This document shows positions 1 through 8,067 of a stretch of 34,251 nucleotides of DNA, in pieces. The position numbers and the translations under genes were made by a program. Source of the stretch: Bodo saltans (taxonomy: Eukaryota; Euglenozoa; Kinetoplastea; Eubodonida; Bodonidae); NCBI GenBank assembly GCA_001460835.1, contig CYKH01002251.1, positions 1 through 34,251 of the forward strand, in the 5' to 3' direction. The notes beneath the pieces were generated by a model. It ran no database searches and was not told where the DNA came from. It worked only from the letters and a program-made list of their open reading frames with translations. Position 1 is the stretch's first letter. Each line of letters starts with the position of its first letter.

Positions 1-993
1 AAAAAGCATGAGCAGGAAGCTCGGGAGAGGCAGAAGCACCAGCAACAGTTGAAGCATCATGAGCAGCAACAACAAGCACCTGCTGTAACAGCGCCGGAAC
101 TGGCGAGCGCCAACAAACCGACAGCAACGCCGCCACCAGCTTCCTCGCCGCCTGCACCACTGGACGAGTTCCCTTCACAAGCTCCAACACTGGGAGCTAT
201 CCCGACCCCGTTACGTAGCGAGTATGCAAGCGTCGTGTCCTCTGTTCGTCCATCCCCGTTACCATCAACAACGCAACACGCGGGGGTGCCGCCTCGTGCG
301 GTTGGCGTGAGCCATCCAGCGCCAAGACCATCATCACGTCGCGAAGGCCCTGCGCTCACAGGCCCAGTCGGCACAGTGAACTACCGCGCCCCGGAAGTTT
401 TGATTGGCTCCCCTAGCAACCGGTACTACGACGGATACGCCGTTGACCTGTGGGCCGTAGGCTGCATCGCATACGAATTGATCGTTGGGGAGTTGCTCCT
501 CCCCGGTCGTGGTCTGACCGACATGGACGCACTGCATCGACTGTTATCCATACTTGGTGCACCATATGAGCCTCAAGCAAAGCTGCAATGGCCACAAAGT
601 TCGCTCATCAGCGGCGCGTCGGAAGCAATCTTAGCGATATCGGAAGCGCAGCAAAAGCAGCTCAGCAAAACGTCGTCTGGCAGCAGTGACCGCAATCGCA
701 GCAACCATCATCGTGATCGCAGCAGCAGTCGCAACAACACCCCCTTTGTACCTCATTCAGTCCTCCAGCGCACTATCTCAGATGCCGTGGGAGGTGAGGA
801 TGGGGTTGATTCCTCAGCAACTGCACTGGACTTTCTGCTGCAGTTTCTGAAGTGGAACCCACTGCAACGAACCTCAGCGAAGCATGCTCTGCGGCATCCA
901 TGGCTGACAAAAACACAACCGTTGATGTGCGAGCCGTCTGAACTGAATCTCCCCCCGACGAATTCATACAGCTTTCTCGCCTCTCGTAGGTGA
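1..993 (+). CDS. CMGC-like protein kinase, C-terminal part (5' end outside window)
   Basis: The frame is open from base 1, so the true start lies upstream. Codons 124-135 carry GTVNYRAPEVLI, the P+1 loop/APE element (subdomain VIII). DLWAVGCIAYELIVGELLLPG (subdomain IX), a subdomain X segment with LLSILGAP, and LLQFLKWNPLQRTSAKHALR then HPWL (subdomain XI, with the conserved Arg) follow. The YRAPE, GCI-ExxxGxxLxPG and LG-x-P pattern is CMGC-like (MAPK/CDK/RCK group); finer assignment is not possible. The first ~120 visible codons are Q-, P-, S- and A-rich with no DFG or HRD motif, although DFG normally lies 20-30 residues before APE. A second insert rich in S, R, N and H separates subdomains X and XI. 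Catalytic competence cannot be judged because the N-lobe and catalytic loop are outside the window. Confidence 0.85.
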   Translation, partial: KKHEQEARERQKHQQQLKHHEQQQQAPAVTAPELASANKPTATPPPASSPPAPLDEFPSQAPTLGAIPTPLRSEYASVVSSVRPSPLPSTTQHAGVPPRAVGVSHPAPRPSSRREGPALTGPVGTVNYRAPEVLIGSPSNRYYDGYAVDLWAVGCIAYELIVGELLLPGRGLTDMDALHRLLSILGAPYEPQAKLQWPQSSLISGASEAILAISEAQQKQLSKTSSGSSDRNRSNHHRDRSSSRNNTPFVPHSVLQRTISDAVGGEDGVDSSATALDFLLQFLKWNPLQRTSAKHALRHPWLTKTQPLMCEPSELNLPPTNSYSFLASRR

Positions 994-1130
994 GGCGCTG
1001 ACTCAAAGCATGTGGCCACTCTTGTTGTTCTTGAATTATGTTTGTCACTCGTTCGTTATCCTCCTGAGGCATCTCTGATTCATGCCTCAAGAAAGCTGGA
1101 TGGTTCAAGATGATTGTTTTCTAAAGAAAT

Positions 1131-1154
1131 TGTTCTCTTTCCTTTTTTATGAAG
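1131..1154 (+). promoter_or_regulatory. polypyrimidine tract and AG, probable trans-splice acceptor for NIF3 gene
   Basis: A T/C-rich run is followed by the first AG at 1153-1154. This would leave a 5' UTR of about 57 nt before the ATG at 1212. Kinetoplastid spliced-leader addition uses this arrangement; the exact acceptor is inferred. Confidence 0.5.
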
Positions 1155-1211
1155 CACACGCAATGTTATTACCGTCGTAGTGCAGGCAACTAAGTTGCAC
1201 AACCATCCGCA

Positions 1212-2006
1212 ATGGAACAAATCGCCCCACTGGCTCTTGCAGATACCACGTGGGATAATGTTGGCATCCTCGTGGAAAACCCGAAGCCCAATGCTTATAG
1301 CCGCGTCATGCTCACCATTGACCTCACACCAGCACACTTGCAGGAGTGCATCGAGAAGCAGATTGGTGTCATCGTCTCGTACCACCCGCCCATCTTCGCG
1401 TCCATGAAGAGACTGACGCTGAAGAATCCAAAACAGGAGATCGTTCTCCGCACTGTTGCTGAGGGCATGTCCATCTTTTCTCCACACACATCGCTCGATG
1501 CGGCACGAGGTGGCATGAACGATTGGCTCGCGTCGATTGTAGACTCGCAATCAGACCGAGTGTTCCCTATTATTCCTACCGCAGGGACTGAGGTAAGTGC
1601 AGGATCCACTGGAATGGGGCGCGTGGTGGAACTTCGGAACCCCATATCCTTCAAGGAGCTCGTGGAACGCGTCAAGATTGGCCTTGGAATTCCAACGGTG
1701 CGTGTGTCGGCTCCCGGCGGGCAAGAGAGATTAGTTCGCCGAGTCGCTGTGTGCGTTGGCAGTGGCACCTCCGTTTTCAAGTCGCTGAAGAGCGGTGCTG
1801 TGGACGTGCTCCTTTCCGGGGAGATGGGGCATCACGATGTGCTGGCCGCGGCTGACAACAATCAATCCGTGATCCTCACGGAGCACACTAACACAGAGCG
1901 TGGCTTTCTTCGTGCCGTTCTGAAAGGTGCTCTCCAGGAGAAGTTGGGCGAAGATGTTGCCATTGAAGTTTCAACACGTGATGCCGATCCATTAGTTGTG
2001 TGGTAG
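1212..2006 (+). CDS. NIF3/DUF34 family metal-binding protein
   Basis: 264 aa, close to the usual size of short NIF3 (YbgI/DUF34) proteins. The family fingerprint is clear: EQIAPLALADTTWDNVGILV at the N-terminus, YHPPIF (H58), SPHTSLD (H92, D96) and, near the end, HTNTERG (H225, E229). These are the dinuclear metal ligands known from the family. LLSGEMGHHDVLAA is the typical segment before the last ligand pair. NIF3 proteins are toroidal hexamers whose biochemical role is still debated; the name GTP cyclohydrolase 1 type 2 in databases is weakly supported. The start is the first ATG after an in-frame TAA at 1191. It sits about ten residues later than in many homologues, so the N-terminus is slightly short but keeps WDNVG. 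No targeting peptide is evident. Confidence 0.95.
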   Translation: MEQIAPLALADTTWDNVGILVENPKPNAYSRVMLTIDLTPAHLQECIEKQIGVIVSYHPPIFASMKRLTLKNPKQEIVLRTVAEGMSIFSPHTSLDAARGGMNDWLASIVDSQSDRVFPIIPTAGTEVSAGSTGMGRVVELRNPISFKELVERVKIGLGIPTVRVSAPGGQERLVRRVAVCVGSGTSVFKSLKSGAVDVLLSGEMGHHDVLAAADNNQSVILTEHTNTERGFLRAVLKGALQEKLGEDVAIEVSTRDADPLVVW

Positions 2007-2111
2007 ATGTGTGGTGGGCCGATGGCAGTTGTTGTTGTGTTGCCGTATCGTCTTATTTGCATTCGTTTTCTTGACTTGCGAATTGACTTGCCAAAAAGAT
2101 GTCCACGGTTT

Positions 2112-2148
2112 CATCTTTTTTTGTCTTTTCTTTTCTTTTCGCTCATAG
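2112..2148 (+). promoter_or_regulatory. polypyrimidine tract and AG, probable trans-splice acceptor
   Basis: A long T/C run ends in the first AG at 2147-2148. It lies downstream of the ATG at 2099, so that ATG would be removed from the mature mRNA. This supports translation starting at 2213, with a 5' UTR of about 64 nt. Confidence 0.6.
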
Positions 2149-2212
2149 GGACAGAAACATCAGTGTAGTAGCTCGAGAGGTAAGGTGCAACAAGACGCGT
2201 GTAGAAGGTGCG

Positions 2213-2605
2213 ATGCGACCTACCGTCACATCCGTTATCGTTGCACTTGTCTCTCTGTACTTGGGATGCTGTTGGGTGACTATGGCATCCGCTGCACCAA
2301 TTATTGCCATACCATTCCGCACTCTCCCCATTGCTGAGAACTCAGCCACAACCACGTCAGATTCTACGGATTCTATGACGTGGCACGCAGAAGGTTTCAT
2401 CCTTCACAGAGCTGCGCCTGACGATGAACATAGGATCACAACGTTACGAATTCGCTCAACTCTTCCACTGCACTTGAATGGGCCACCACGTAGTCATCAA
2501 CCGCCAACGGTAGAGCGTGTGTTTGCAGTGTCGTTGACAAACCCCAGAACCACTCGCCGAGGCGTGAGACTTCGGTCCTTCAAGCGTGCACCTCAGGCCC
2601 AATGA
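2213..2605 (+). CDS. N-terminal piece of a very large secreted protein (signal peptide)
   Basis: Starting at the ATG at 2213, the product begins MRPTVTSVIVALVSLYLG and continues hydrophobic to about AMASAAP-like small residues (seen: VTMASAAP), a good cleavable signal peptide. About 100 further residues follow without a recognised domain. The frame stops at 2603-2605. The next piece opens in another frame with an ATGA overlap at 2602-2605, and that frame is stop-free back to 2494. One contiguous protein is therefore more likely than two genes, with a frame change somewhere in 2494-2605. The ATG at 2099 is not favoured because the pyrimidine tract and splice AG lie after it. Confidence 0.6.
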   Translation: MRPTVTSVIVALVSLYLGCCWVTMASAAPIIAIPFRTLPIAENSATTTSDSTDSMTWHAEGFILHRAAPDDEHRITTLRIRSTLPLHLNGPPRSHQPPTVERVFAVSLTNPRTTRRGVRLRSFKRAPQAQ

Positions 2606-5600
2606 TGCACTCCATGGCCACATCGCAGCTTACAATGGAGGGCGTTGCCAGCTGGGCATGGGATGTGCCTATCGAGAACGTCCATAAAGGCACGTTTCAA
2701 GGATATCATGAACAACTGAGCGGAGCTGGTACTCCCTCGAAGGGATTTGTGGAGAATCACGGGAATGATGTCGGAGGCGTTGAATTCGCTAACATCGGTT
2801 CTATGCTCTCACCAGGACGCTACTTTATTTGCGCAGCTCTCGAAGAGCTGGTTGAGGCCACGGTTGACATGGGTCAAGGAGATCGTCACCCCACATCACG
2901 GCGGTTGGCCCCCATTGCATACTTTGACGTTTGGGGCTGGCTGAACAGCCATCATTTCTTCGTGAAGGAGGAGGTCGCATCGACCACGTACACACTTCGT
3001 GGTTGGTTTCCTGCTTCCTCACAGTCTAGCTTCGTCGTCAGGATCGATGGTTCCGTACCGACCGCTCATTCGGTGCTTTGTGACGATGGAGTAGTGGACG
3101 CTCTCTCGTTAAGCTGGAGGGCTGTGGGAAGCCCATCTTCTGGTAGTAGTACCCACCAAGATTCGATGATGATGTCCAAGGACGCTCAGCAGCAACGTTA
3201 TGTTTTGTCTGCTCAATTACGCTCCACCAATGGGGACGTCGTTGTGTCTGAAGGGACTGCGGCGTCAACATCGCGGCACCTTAGTGTGGAGGTTGGTCCT
3301 TTACTAGCCACTCACGAACAGTACTACCCTTCAGTTGGCGCCGATGTGCTGCTGGAATCCAGATTACTTGTGAACCTACCCCCAAACGCAGAATACGTCG
3401 CACAAAACGCGAACACCGAACAACATAGTGACGATACCACTGTGAAGTCGCCTGCAGTGACGTCAACAACAGAAGGAATCAACGCCACCCTGCGCATCAT
3501 CCCCGTTACGAAGCGATCACTATCAACTCGAAGACTGTTTCTCACCGATGACATCTTTGTTAATGGCAACACCCATTCCACATGGGGCGTCGAGATTTCA
3601 TTGCAGGGGGCCTCAGTAGTCTCGCCATCCGAGTTCATTCCTCTGGACGGCTGCACCATCCCCGGAAGTCCGTTGGGCCCGACGCCATGCTTTGCGCCAT
3701 CCAGGGATGATGGGGAACTCAACAACATCCACATTGTTTGTGAGCTAACGGTGCGGCAGCTTGCGTCACTTCTTATTGACAATAGGAACAACATGGATCC
3801 TCGCTTCGCAGATGTGCAGTTTCATTGCCTCCCATCAGGCCCACCGTATCATCCCATCACGGTCTCATCAACAGGCTCGTGTATTCACGACGTTGTCCTG
3901 GTCAACCAGAAAAATGTTTCGTTGGACGATGCTAGCCCAGAAGCACTGGCATTTGTTGATGTCCAACAATCAGGCGAAGTTGTGTCAACATTATGTTTTG
4001 AGCAGTTGCAGAGTGGAGGAGGGACATGCAGCGCTCTCCTTTCCCCTCTAACGAATTTGTCCCAAGCACACCGACTCTCTTTATCTAAAGTGCTTGGATC
4101 GAGATCAGTTGTTGAGCACTCGACGGTCTACATGCCTGCGCGGGTGACATTGCGAAGCGGCAGCGCAAACGGCGTTGGCAACATGGCCCTTGCAATGCTA
4201 GCGGGCAACGTGCGCCCACGGCTCCCCGCTCGCGTCAGACACGCAGAGCTGCTCCTTTCGTATACCCTTGTTGATGCAGTGAGTCGTGATGTAACTGGCA
4301 TTAGTGGCTACGTGGTTGCAGCCGCTGCAACTGATGTTGTCAATACCTTCACAAAGAGATCGAGCGCGACGGGCGCCGACACTTCTTTCATGTCTCCGCA
4401 GTGGTCAACGTGGTGCTCTGAAGCCAGTCAAGCAGCAGCGTGGCGGGCCCCGCTGATCATCGAGCCCACCAGTGCTGCTGTTGGTGGTGCAGACAATTCG
4501 TGGTATGTCACCGGCACCCCCGGCATGATTCCTCCTACCGTCCTGCAGAATGTTTCCCGCTGTCAAAAACAACGTGATGATTCTTCACAGTGTGATCAAC
4601 TGTTCTCGGTGTTCTGTCTCCCTCATCACCATGCTGCTGGTGGTGGTGGTACTGTGCTCATCGTCCCGGTTCTGTTGATGAGTTCGTTTGATGTGTCCCC
4701 GGTCTCCACCTCGATTCGCATGGAGTGCCCGTTGGTTGTGGGTGAAGGAGGTGGGAAAGGATATTCCTCCTGTGTAGACATGTTGCCGAGGGTGACATTA
4801 GTTCGGCAGCCACTGCGTAGTGGATTCCGAGGAGCATCATATACCCTCACCGCTGATGAGATTGGTGAGTACTACTGCAGAGAGCCGCCGTTGTTGTCGA
4901 AGGATGCCAACGGCGATCATCATGGCAATCAACCAAGGCGGAAACCGGCGGGGGTCAATGGAGTGGTCACAGTGCCGATGGAAGTGACAGATGCTTGGAC
5001 GACTGCAGCGACGATGTTGGGCAGTAATGCATCCCTACAACATGCTCCCTCGTCAGGCGAGGTCCAGGTCCGGCCACATCCATCGTCGTATCGTAAGGAG
5101 GATGGAGGTGTGCCTACATTGTTTCTCCGCGCAAACCGCCCACTCGTGGAATCCGCTCTTCCGCCATCATCTCCTGCACAGAAGTCATCGTCGCGTAGTG
5201 GTGGCCCTCAGCGGTACGGGCCCTTTGCTATCTGTGCTTCGATAGATATCACTGCTGCTCTGGCAGCAAATCAACGATCAACAAGGCAAGCTACTACTTC
5301 ACCAGATCAGCAACGAGCGATAGACACGGCTTACCAAACCGTCGAAGTCGTATTTGTAGGATTCGCCATGTTTGTCCCTCCTCCGATGCTACAAGCTGTG
5401 GCGGTGCCACCACCAACGGCGCTTGGTATGGATGCGCTCAGCGAATCGTGGTGGGCATTTGTGCCCACCAATCTGGATGTCGTCAGTGCTGCACTATCGT
5501 CGATACCTGGGGGAGGCGCTCGACTTCATACATCAAGTGGCGGTAGTGGTAGTAGTAGTGCGCACGCGGCATCAATGCTTGCCTCAACGCAATGGTTGCG

Positions 5601-5718
5601 GTACCCCTTACGGTTAGTACCTTTTCCTCGTAGCATCAGCGGGCGTGATTACATGAGGCGCCACAAGCCAGATCAACAAGGCAAGCTACTACTTCACCAG
5701 ATCAGCAACGAGCGATAG
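2602..5718 (+). CDS. large secreted protein, main middle piece
   Basis: 1038 codons from ATG 2602, but the frame is open from 2494 and the ATG is probably internal. The product has no signal peptide of its own, which fits it being the continuation of the preceding piece. It is β-rich in appearance, with scattered Cys and N-glycosylation sequons. A recurring pattern of G, one residue, aromatic, two residues, Cys is seen: PGRYFICAAL near 2811, IGEYYC near 4861 and YGPFAICASID near 5215. This suggests repeated β-sandwich-like modules. No catalytic motif was recognised. The last ~16 codons (after 5670) read into the second copy of a 395-bp duplication, ending in a premature stop at 5716-5718. Function unknown; a surface or secreted ectodomain is the best guess. 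Confidence 0.7.
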   Translation: MMHSMATSQLTMEGVASWAWDVPIENVHKGTFQGYHEQLSGAGTPSKGFVENHGNDVGGVEFANIGSMLSPGRYFICAALEELVEATVDMGQGDRHPTSRRLAPIAYFDVWGWLNSHHFFVKEEVASTTYTLRGWFPASSQSSFVVRIDGSVPTAHSVLCDDGVVDALSLSWRAVGSPSSGSSTHQDSMMMSKDAQQQRYVLSAQLRSTNGDVVVSEGTAASTSRHLSVEVGPLLATHEQYYPSVGADVLLESRLLVNLPPNAEYVAQNANTEQHSDDTTVKSPAVTSTTEGINATLRIIPVTKRSLSTRRLFLTDDIFVNGNTHSTWGVEISLQGASVVSPSEFIPLDGCTIPGSPLGPTPCFAPSRDDGELNNIHIVCELTVRQLASLLIDNRNNMDPRFADVQFHCLPSGPPYHPITVSSTGSCIHDVVLVNQKNVSLDDASPEALAFVDVQQSGEVVSTLCFEQLQSGGGTCSALLSPLTNLSQAHRLSLSKVLGSRSVVEHSTVYMPARVTLRSGSANGVGNMALAMLAGNVRPRLPARVRHAELLLSYTLVDAVSRDVTGISGYVVAAAATDVVNTFTKRSSATGADTSFMSPQWSTWCSEASQAAAWRAPLIIEPTSAAVGGADNSWYVTGTPGMIPPTVLQNVSRCQKQRDDSSQCDQLFSVFCLPHHHAAGGGGTVLIVPVLLMSSFDVSPVSTSIRMECPLVVGEGGGKGYSSCVDMLPRVTLVRQPLRSGFRGASYTLTADEIGEYYCREPPLLSKDANGDHHGNQPRRKPAGVNGVVTVPMEVTDAWTTAATMLGSNASLQHAPSSGEVQVRPHPSSYRKEDGGVPTLFLRANRPLVESALPPSSPAQKSSSRSGGPQRYGPFAICASIDITAALAANQRSTRQATTSPDQQRAIDTAYQTVEVVFVGFAMFVPPPMLQAVAVPPPTALGMDALSESWWAFVPTNLDVVSAALSSIPGGGARLHTSSGGSGSSSAHAASMLASTQWLRYPLRLVPFPRSISGRDYMRRHKPDQQGKLLLHQISNER
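5276..5670 (+). repeat. 395-bp tandem duplication, copy 1
   Basis: This unit begins GATCAACAAGGCAAG and ends CGCCACAAGCCA. It is followed immediately by an apparently identical second copy with an offset of exactly 395. The bases flanking the outer boundaries differ (C5275 against A5670; G5671 against C6066). No microhomology is visible at the junction. Confidence 0.95.
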
Positions 5719-6065
5719 ACACGGCTTACCAAACCGTCGAAGTCGTATTTGTAGGATTCGCCATGTTTGTCCCTCCTCCGATGCTACAAGCTGTGGCGGT
5801 GCCACCACCAACGGCGCTTGGTATGGATGCGCTCAGCGAATCGTGGTGGGCATTTGTGCCCACCAATCTGGATGTCGTCAGTGCTGCACTATCGTCGATA
5901 CCTGGGGGAGGCGCTCGACTTCATACATCAAGTGGCGGTAGTGGTAGTAGTAGTGCGCACGCGGCATCAATGCTTGCCTCAACGCAATGGTTGCGGTACC
6001 CCTTACGGTTAGTACCTTTTCCTCGTAGCATCAGCGGGCGTGATTACATGAGGCGCCACAAGCCA
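5671..6065 (+). repeat. 395-bp tandem duplication, copy 2
   Basis: Exact head-to-tail repeat of 5276-5670. Translations of both copies in corresponding frames are identical, so no divergence is seen. Because 395 is not a multiple of three, the copy shifts the reading frame of the host gene. Collapsing to one copy joins the 2602-5718 frame to the 5671-6431 frame. Confidence 0.95.
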
Positions 6066-6431
6066 CACAAGTATTGCTACGCACCTCCTTCAGCCGCATC
6101 AAGCCCGCATCAAGCCCCTCAAGGCTCCGTGCGTCATGCGATGCCTCTGTCTGCGCATGATGCGACTGCGATCACGAGTGCAGCAAAGGACATGTACCGC
6201 ACCTCTCATATGGATGGTGCTGCGGTGTGGCTGCTGCGGGCACGGGGCGCGTTCTACGGAGATCATGCAGTGTGCGCCTGTATCGATGGGGTCGAAGAAT
6301 TTGTTGGCCTTCTGAACGTACCTGGGCCGTGGTACACAACACCAGCCCTTCCCATGCCCACACTTGCCTCGTCTTCGCAACCAGCAGTCACCCCTCCTCC
6401 TCCTCACCAAACCGTCAAACATTTACTGTAA
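5671..6431 (+). CDS. large secreted protein, third piece
   Basis: This is the continuation of the secreted-protein frame beyond the duplication; the first ATG in frame is at 5763. The unique part after 6065 contains GDHAVCACIDGVEEFVG, another example of the hydrophobic-x-x-Cys pattern, and ends in a T/P-rich linker. The frame stops at 6429-6431. The neighbouring frame continues smoothly with TFTVSAGSSIRLAFSV from about 6415. A second frame change near the CCTCCTCCTCCTC run (about 6393-6425) is therefore likely. Not an independent gene: it has no splice signal or signal peptide of its own. Confidence 0.55.
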
Positions 6432-7753
6432 GCGCTGGTAGTTCCATTCGACTTGCCTTTTCTGTTGTGGCGCACTCTGGTGCAGAAAACCTGCGCAGCG
6501 GATTGCAGCTACTGCGGCGCGAAGAGGGTCGATGGGCAGCGATGATTGGAACAGTGGAGCCTCAAGAAGACGCGAGTCAAACTGCAGAAGACAACCTCGT
6601 GATCGAAACTCCACTGCATTATGAAGAAGTCACGCGCCCATCGGTGTCGCAGGAGGTAGACCGCGTCGTCACCGCAGTGCTCACCCCGATGGTGCCGGGA
6701 GTGTATTTGGTGTGCTTTGCTAAAGGGCTTGCTTGGGATAACACGAGCAAATTGGCATCTGGGCAGCAAAGGTCTCCGGAGGGTCTTGCGCTGAGTGCCG
6801 CAGTGCGCCGAACGCTTGAAACGTCGTCGTCGTGGATTCGTCAGTTTGACCACGATGATCAAGCACAATCTGCAGCGGAACAACAGACAAGCCCGTCGTC
6901 GTCGTCGCCATGGACGGCACTTGGTGCACTTCATCAAAGCGTTGGCATTACCCCAGTCCTTGGCGTGAACAGAACCGCCTCCGTGAGGCTACCCACTCTC
7001 TCCGATGTCAATGTGTGGACGATATTACGAGTGCGAACACCAACCATCATTGACACAAAGAGGCTCATCCAGCTTCATATGAACGGGCCTCGTGTTGTGA
7101 TGACACTTTCCTCTGCAGCAGTCAAGCGTGTTGCGTCACGCAGCAGCGTGATCGTAGGGTGGGCCACGGCGTGCGTGGAGTCAGAATATTCTACGAGCAT
7201 ACACAAAAACGATGTTGGCCATCGCGTTCGAGAAGGACTAGTAGATTCTGAGGAATTTGACGAAAGTATGAAAGATTCGCTCGGCCACCGCCCAGGTGTT
7301 GCGCTTGCACGAACCATTTCTACGCTGACTGATAATAGTGTGACGATCTCGTTCTTGCTGTCGGCAAAGAATCTATGTGGGAAGAGGTCCGTTCAGCTCC
7401 TTGCAGGCTGGCGCCGCGTCGCACGTGCAGTCCGCACGCCGCACCGGAATCGATTCGTGGCGCACAACCCTCAACACGCGTTGGACGACTCCGATGTGGA
7501 TGCGCATCGCGTCGTGTGGCGCACTATTGCCGTAGCCGTCGAACTTCCAGATCAGATTCTTGATGTGATGTATCGCGACAGTGCAAATAGTGGAAGTGCT
7601 ACAGCGTCGGCGCTACTTGATGCCACAAGCCGCAATGAATACATGCACGCTAGTGTGGGTCGAGGTGACCCTCAAAGCGATGATCCACCGCCTGTTGGTC
7701 TCGACGCAAGTCCTGTAGCGTTGGACCTGGACGATGGACTCGATGATCTTTAG
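6227..7753 (+). CDS. large secreted protein, C-terminal piece
   Basis: The frame is open from an ATG at 6227, but residues before about 6393 look like out-of-frame translation of the upstream piece. The convincing part starts near TFTVSAGSSIRLAFSV and runs to the stop at 7751-7753. It contains PGVYLVCFAKG (near 6697) and VGWATACVESE (near 7159), further copies of the repeated Gly-aromatic-Cys pattern. The C-terminus is acidic (LDLDDGLDDL) with no transmembrane segment or GPI signal seen, so the protein would be secreted or peripherally held. With the two preceding pieces and the signal-peptide piece, the locus would encode roughly 1,700 residues. Whether it is a real pseudogene or an assembly or sequencing problem cannot be decided here. 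Confidence 0.6.
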   Translation: MAAAGTGRVLRRSCSVRLYRWGRRICWPSERTWAVVHNTSPSHAHTCLVFATSSHPSSSSPNRQTFTVSAGSSIRLAFSVVAHSGAENLRSGLQLLRREEGRWAAMIGTVEPQEDASQTAEDNLVIETPLHYEEVTRPSVSQEVDRVVTAVLTPMVPGVYLVCFAKGLAWDNTSKLASGQQRSPEGLALSAAVRRTLETSSSWIRQFDHDDQAQSAAEQQTSPSSSSPWTALGALHQSVGITPVLGVNRTASVRLPTLSDVNVWTILRVRTPTIIDTKRLIQLHMNGPRVVMTLSSAAVKRVASRSSVIVGWATACVESEYSTSIHKNDVGHRVREGLVDSEEFDESMKDSLGHRPGVALARTISTLTDNSVTISFLLSAKNLCGKRSVQLLAGWRRVARAVRTPHRNRFVAHNPQHALDDSDVDAHRVVWRTIAVAVELPDQILDVMYRDSANSGSATASALLDATSRNEYMHASVGRGDPQSDDPPPVGLDASPVALDLDDGLDDL

Positions 7754-8067
7754 TGATGTGTGTTCAACCGGAAACAAAGGTGTGTTGTTGTTGTTGTTGT
7801 TTTTGTTCCCCTTGACGCCGACTTTTTCCCCCGTAGTTGTGTGACCTCGCTGTATTCTATCATTGCCTTTTTTGTTTGGGTTTTTTTGAGTAACAGTGAG
7901 GGTACAGAGAGTTCTTGCCAAGTGATAGATTCGTGAGTGTTAGAGAGACATAAGTAGTAGACACCCACCTCATCAAACACAACATCAAGTCAACCAATAT
8001 TAATTGCTTTCAAAGAAAAGAGGAAATCAACACTCGTCAAAAACAAACAATAAACGCCAATCCTACC
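7754..8067 (+). promoter_or_regulatory. intergenic region with two candidate trans-splice acceptors
   Basis: 314 bp. A (TTG)n stretch near 7783-7800 leads into a pyrimidine-rich run ending in AG at 7835-7836. A second T-rich run ends in AG at 7889-7890. Either would give the PSP1 gene a 5' UTR of about 180-230 nt. No gene is visible here. Confidence 0.4.

Noticed and set aside
2099-2212. Upstream start for the secreted-protein gene
   Set aside because: The start precedes the likely trans-splice acceptor and would bury the signal peptide 38 residues inside.
2494-2605. Cis-spliced intron explaining the frame change
   Set aside because: No convincing GT...AG pair with a pyrimidine tract lies in the short shared open stretch, and kinetoplastid genes almost never have introns.
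5671-6065. Duplicated segment as a mobile element or as a protein repeat domain
   Set aside because: No terminal inverted repeats, target-site duplications or transposase are seen. The unit is not a multiple of three, so it is not a domain repeat.
6227-6431. Programmed ribosomal frameshift linking the overlapping frames
   Set aside because: No clear slippery heptamer with a downstream structure was seen, and a CCT run prone to indel error is the simpler cause.
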